The notes under the pieces: model-generated
Database searches by the model: none
Seen by the model: only the letters and a program-made list of their open reading frames with translations
What the model was told of the DNA's origin: nothing
Shown: positions 16,950-20,149 of the stretch, one piece after another
Numbering within the stretch: position 1 is the first letter of the stretch
Layout of the letters: the number at the start of each line of letters is the position of its first letter
Position numbers and translations under genes: made by a program
Source: an uncultured Solobacterium sp.
GTDB lineage: Bacteria; Bacillota_I; Bacilli_A; Erysipelotrichales; Erysipelotrichaceae
Direction: 5' to 3'
DNA: 20,149 bases
Assembly: GCA_927911475.1 (NCBI GenBank)
Contig: CAKMPP010000095.1
Coordinates: 1 to 20,149, forward strand

Positions 16950-17655
16950 ATGAAAGTTATGACTTTGGATATTATGATCAGTAATGAACTTCGGCAATAT
17001 ATCGCTGATCACCATTTGAAATATAGAGATAAACTTCCAAGCGAACGTGAACTATGTGAATTATTCTCAATTCAGCGTTTGACGCTCCGGTCTGCTATGA
17101 AAATTTTAGAAGAAATGGGAATTATTTATGTGGTAACCTAAAATTGGTTATTTTGTAGCTAAACAACGTATTACAAAAAATGTTAATACTATTCGTCTAA
17201 TATCAGAAATAATTAAAGATAATGCATCCACATACGAAACGAAATTATTGAAGTTTGTTGAGATTGAAGCTGATAAATATTTATGTCGAGAGACAAATTT
17301 ACCACTTGGTACTAAGTTTTTTGAAATTAAGCGTTTACTGATTGCCGATCATGAGCCAATATGTATGGATTACTGTTTCATTCCTACAAATTTAGCACCC
17401 GAGTTAATAGATTATAAATCTTATATTGAAAATTTAAATGATATCTTAGTAGAAAAATTTAACATTAAATTCTTTAGAACCACGCAAAGAATTCGTGTTA
17501 TCGAGGCAGAAAGTAGCTATCGCGATGCATTAGAACTTTCTAGTAATGCACATGTAGCATTATTATCCGGATGCATCTATGATAATCACAATCATGTTGT
17601 TGCATTTACTGAAAGCTATATGAAATATGAACGCTTTTCATTTGAATTATTTTAG
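16950..17655 (+). pseudogene. GntR/UTRA regulator 1, frameshifted
   Basis: A transcription factor of the GntR family, HutC/UTRA type, 234 residues when corrected. The winged helix-turn-helix is at about 5-70: ISNELRQYIADHHL, KLPSERELCELF and TLRSAMKILEEMGIIYVV. One extra A near 17135-17136 gives a stop at 17139. Without it the wing reads VVPKIGYFVAK and continues through the open frame to a UTRA effector domain (about 100-234: LPLGTKFFEIKRLLIADHEPICMDYCFI, AFTESYMKYERFSFELF). No ribosome site is obvious before ATG 16950. It is divergent from frlA, so it is a good candidate for the frl repressor (FrlR analogue) with a sugar-phosphate or amine ligand. Confidence 0.78.
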
Positions 17656-17664
17656 GTGATATTT

Positions 17665-18405
17665 ATGAACTACCAAATTCCTTTGTATATCCAATTAAAA
17701 AATTTAATCATCCAACGTATTAAAGATGGCGAATATTTACCAGGAGAAAAAATACCTAGTGAGCGTGAGATGTCTTCCCTCTATCATATTAACCGCATGA
17801 CAGTTAAACATGCTATCAATGCTTTAATTGACGAAGGATATTTATTTCGAGTAAAAAACAATGGTACTTTTGTTACAAAAAAAATTACAAATAAAATTTT
17901 ATATTTAAATGATCATTCTACAGGTAAAAGTATCGGCCTGGGAGCTTTTATAAATAAACATGGCTTAACACTAAAAAACACTATCTTAGAAGAGGGTATC
18001 ATTAAAGACCAAACTTATATTGAAAAGAAACTTAATTTAGAGCACAGTGAACAAATATATGCATTACATCGTTTACGTAAAATTGATAATGAAAGTATTG
18101 CTCTTGAATACTGTTATCTTCCCTTCAAATATTTTGATGATATCCAAGATCATGATTTTTCAAAAGCCTCACTCTATGACTACATGAAACAAAAGGAACA
18201 TTTCCCAATTTCATTTGAGCAAAAACTAACCATTCAGAAAGCCTTCCATCCAATCACTAAAATTATGGATATATCTTCTGATAGTTACATCTATAACCTT
18301 GAATATATTGGTCATGATACAAGTGGAAATGTTGTTGAATTTACGACATCCTATATGCCATGCGATAAAGCTGAGTATGGATTCGAAACTTTTAAATCAG
18401 AATAA
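17665..18405 (+). CDS. GntR/UTRA regulator 2
   Basis: An intact 246-residue GntR-family regulator of the HutC/UTRA type. The HTH lies at about 2-68 (IPLYIQLKNLIIQRIKDG, KIPSEREMSSLYHINRMTVKHAI, a wing ending NNGTFVTKK). The UTRA ligand domain spans about 95-246 (YALHRLRKIDNESIALEYCYLP, then VVEFTTSYMPCDKAEYGFE). I chose ATG 17665. The in-frame GTG at 17656 is part of the site TTTAGGTGAT that serves this ATG. It starts 9 bases after regulator 1, is similar in layout and is probably co-transcribed, which suggests a duplication or two related ligands. It likely controls the operator-like sequences shared by the two arms. Confidence 0.87.
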   Translation: MNYQIPLYIQLKNLIIQRIKDGEYLPGEKIPSEREMSSLYHINRMTVKHAINALIDEGYLFRVKNNGTFVTKKITNKILYLNDHSTGKSIGLGAFINKHGLTLKNTILEEGIIKDQTYIEKKLNLEHSEQIYALHRLRKIDNESIALEYCYLPFKYFDDIQDHDFSKASLYDYMKQKEHFPISFEQKLTIQKAFHPITKIMDISSDSYIYNLEYIGHDTSGNVVEFTTSYMPCDKAEYGFETFKSE

Positions 18406-18523
18406 TCTGTAATTTATTTATTTTTTATGCTATATTCTAGTCAGCATATACACTTTAAAAAAAATTTCTCTGCACTAAGCATATATATTTATATGCTTTT
18501 TTGGCTTTTACCCAGGAGGAGAA
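18406..18523 (+). promoter_or_regulatory. Leader of the amidohydrolase gene
   Basis: A -10-like TATATT (18431-18436) has only a weak -35 (TGTAAT, 18408). It is followed at 18444-18487 by the second copy of the operator-like element. A hairpin AAGCATATA, 4 bases, TATATGCTT (18478-18499) with a T-run comes next and could act as an attenuator or terminator before the CCAGGAGGAG ribosome site. Confidence 0.5.
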
Positions 18524-20095
18524 ATGTCTATTAACAACTATATCTTAAAATCAGATCAAATTTTTTGTGCTAATCAACAAGATGTTATTAACGGCTATAT
18601 TATTATTCATGGCAATCGAATTCATGCTGTCGAAAAAGGTTATATTCCTTCTTCATTAGAAAATCAATATAAGGTTTATGACCTTTCCGGCAAAACTATT
18701 TTGCCTGGTTTCTTTGATGCACACACATTCTTTACCGGTTGGTCTTTGCGATATATCGGTATCGATCTTTCAAATGCAAAAACGGAAAAAGATGTTATTG
18801 AGGTTCTAAAAACATGCTATTCCCATCAAGATCATATCTTTGGTCATGGAATATCTGATAATTTTAATACCCCAAGCCCTGAAGAATTAGAAGGATTATT
18901 TCCAAATTGTCGTATTGTCCTATTTTCTACAAGCGGCGAACATTTTTGGCTAAATATAACCGCAATCAATCACTATGGTTTTGATTTAACTGCAGATTGT
19001 AATGAAGTATTCTGGAAATTATTAGACGAAATACTTAAAGACAAGAATTTTATTAAACCTTTATTCAAAAAATATATGGCTATGTTAAATGCACGCGGTA
19101 TTACTTCCGTAAAAGAAATTGGGTTTGATAAATTCAGTGGCTTCCAAAATATCTTATCTGAGCTTGAATCTGAGGAAGATTTAAATTTGCGTGTACATTT
19201 TATGTCCCAACCAGTAGGCGCGAATGCAAACTTTGAATATGCTAAGAAGATGATGGCCAATTACAATTCTGATTTTATTCAGTTTTCAGGTTTTAATCGT
19301 ATGACAGATGGTTCTATTTCTCAGGGAAATGGTTTATTAAAGCAACCATACGAGAATCAAAATTATAAATGTAAACTTGATATTAATTGGGAGTTAATTC
19401 AGGATGAAGTACTTGAAGCCGATAAAATTGGTACTCGATTCTCACTAAATGCTCAAGGTGATGGAGCAGTCGAAAAAGCCGTTAATATCTTTGATTTATG
19501 CAAAAAAGATAATAACGGAAAATTAGTGAATCGACATGCTATAACGGAAGCAGAATTTAGTGATCCAGTTGATTTAAAACGAATGGCAGACCTTGGTATT
19601 ATTTGCGAATATTATCCACAAATTCAATCAATCACTAGCTACGATGACAAAGTCAGAATGATAAAAAAACAGATTGGCTTAGAGCGTGGAAAAAATTATT
19701 GGAATCGCCGTAAGATGAAAGACTATGGTGTTCCGCTATGCTGTGGTACTGACCTCCCTCTCGTTATTGATCATATACCCGAATCTATTTATTACTCTGT
19801 AACAGGTCTATTCCCTGAAGGTGGAAATCCCTTCAATCAGGAAAATTGCTTAACTATACCAGAGGTGCTGGAAAGTTGGACATTTGGTGGAGCATATGAT
19901 TTCTACCGTGAAGATGATTTGGGATCAATTACAGTTGGAAAACTTGCGGACTTTGCTGTTATCGATGGTGATATTTTGCATACCAATCCAAAAGACTGTC
20001 GCTCATTAGATGTATACATGACGATAGTTAATGGTAAAAATTTGTATATCAAAAATAAAAGAAATTCAAAAAATCACACCTCATGCGAAGTGTGA
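18524..20095 (+). CDS. YtcJ-like amidohydrolase with altered metal site
   Basis: A protein of 523 residues in the Amidohydro_3 (YtcJ) group of the amidohydrolase superfamily. The frame of the family is clear: LSGKTILPGFFDAH (54-67), GEHFWLN (138-144), TDGSISQGNGLLKQPY (261-276), QGDGAVEKAV (311-320), CCGTDLPLV (406-414) and GSITVGKLADFAVID (467-481). The usual binuclear metal ligands are mostly replaced: HxH is H67-T-F69, the bridging Lys is N258, and two His are N309 and E342. Only H67 and D410 remain. It may be a non-hydrolytic or single-metal enzyme. AGGAGG precedes the ATG. The last codons lie inside the terminator repeat. Its link to fructoselysine is inferred from shared regulation. Cytosolic; the substrate is unknown. 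Confidence 0.83.
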   Translation: MSINNYILKSDQIFCANQQDVINGYIIIHGNRIHAVEKGYIPSSLENQYKVYDLSGKTILPGFFDAHTFFTGWSLRYIGIDLSNAKTEKDVIEVLKTCYSHQDHIFGHGISDNFNTPSPEELEGLFPNCRIVLFSTSGEHFWLNITAINHYGFDLTADCNEVFWKLLDEILKDKNFIKPLFKKYMAMLNARGITSVKEIGFDKFSGFQNILSELESEEDLNLRVHFMSQPVGANANFEYAKKMMANYNSDFIQFSGFNRMTDGSISQGNGLLKQPYENQNYKCKLDINWELIQDEVLEADKIGTRFSLNAQGDGAVEKAVNIFDLCKKDNNGKLVNRHAITEAEFSDPVDLKRMADLGIICEYYPQIQSITSYDDKVRMIKKQIGLERGKNYWNRRKMKDYGVPLCCGTDLPLVIDHIPESIYYSVTGLFPEGGNPFNQENCLTIPEVLESWTFGGAYDFYREDDLGSITVGKLADFAVIDGDILHTNPKDCRSLDVYMTIVNGKNLYIKNKRNSKNHTSCEV

Positions 20096-20102
20096 TTTTT
20101 AG
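20068..20102. terminator. Right copy of the island-flanking terminator repeat
   Basis: The same hairpin as at 11470 (AAATCACAC, 10-base loop, GTGTGATTT) with T5 after it on the plus strand. It ends the amidohydrolase transcript, whose stop codon (20093-20095) lies within the right arm. Confidence 0.8.
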
Positions 20103-20149
20103 ATTGCTTAGGTTAATACTTAAACTGTTAGCGAAGTACTTGATTGTAC
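20103..20149. other. Right edge, no feature recognised
   Basis: Short AT-rich sequence after the terminator. I see no gene or signal in it. Confidence 0.4.

Noticed and set aside
18478..18499. Riboswitch in the amidohydrolase leader
   Set aside because: Only a simple AT hairpin with a T-run is present; the leader is too short for a known aptamer.
11470..20102. att sites of an integrative element
   Set aside because: The repeats are hairpin terminators and no integrase, transposase or tRNA gene is present in the window.
1..20149. CRISPR arrays, tRNA or rRNA genes, insertion sequences
   Set aside because: None seen: no regularly spaced repeats, no cloverleaf or rRNA-like stretch, and no transposase motifs.

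Overview
The window looks like an AT-rich, low-GC Gram-positive genome (Firmicutes; I lean to Erysipelotrichia, with low confidence on rank). Evidence: strong AGGAGG-type ribosome sites, TTGNNN/TATAAT-like promoters, intrinsic terminators between most units, and Firmicutes families such as LytTR-DUF3021, YoaK, split ThrE and GntR/UTRA. TGA is used as a normal stop.

Left part (1-11.3 kb), general chromosomal genes: the 3' end of a YdcF/DUF218 protein; a bicupin protein (-); a two-subunit ThrE/YjjP-YjjB-type exporter (+); a GYF-domain protein with a membrane-anchored XRE-RCC1-FN3 protein (-); an alpha/beta hydrolase (-); a CASTOR/POLLUX-like channel protein (-); a YoaK/DUF1275 membrane protein (+); an intracellular GH13 glycosidase (-); and a DUF3021-LytTR regulatory pair (-).

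Right part (11.5-20.1 kb), a fructoselysine (Amadori product) utilisation island. On the minus strand, reading from 16.8 to 11.5 kb: frlA (APC transporter), frlD (6-kinase), an EstA-like esterase, frlB (SIS deglycase), frlC (3-epimerase), then a remnant in which the 5' end of a BtpA gene is joined to the 3' end of an FGGY sugar-kinase gene. Divergently on the plus strand: two tandem GntR/UTRA regulators and a YtcJ-like amidohydrolase whose metal ligands are mostly replaced. The frlA leader and the amidohydrolase leader share an operator-like sequence, which links the two arms. A nearly identical 35-bp terminator repeat lies at both ends of the island.

The inferred route is: FrlA imports fructoselysine (FrlC converts psicoselysine to it), FrlD phosphorylates it, and FrlB splits it to lysine and glucose-6-phosphate. 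The roles of the esterase and the amidohydrolase in this scheme are unknown and are the most novel point of the window.

Caution: about ten genes carry one or two single-base indels, often in homopolymers, and I found no nonsense substitution. Removing or adding one base gives full-length proteins each time. This pattern fits uncorrected sequencing errors better than gene decay. The type 'pseudogene' below means that the frame as given is broken inside a conserved domain.
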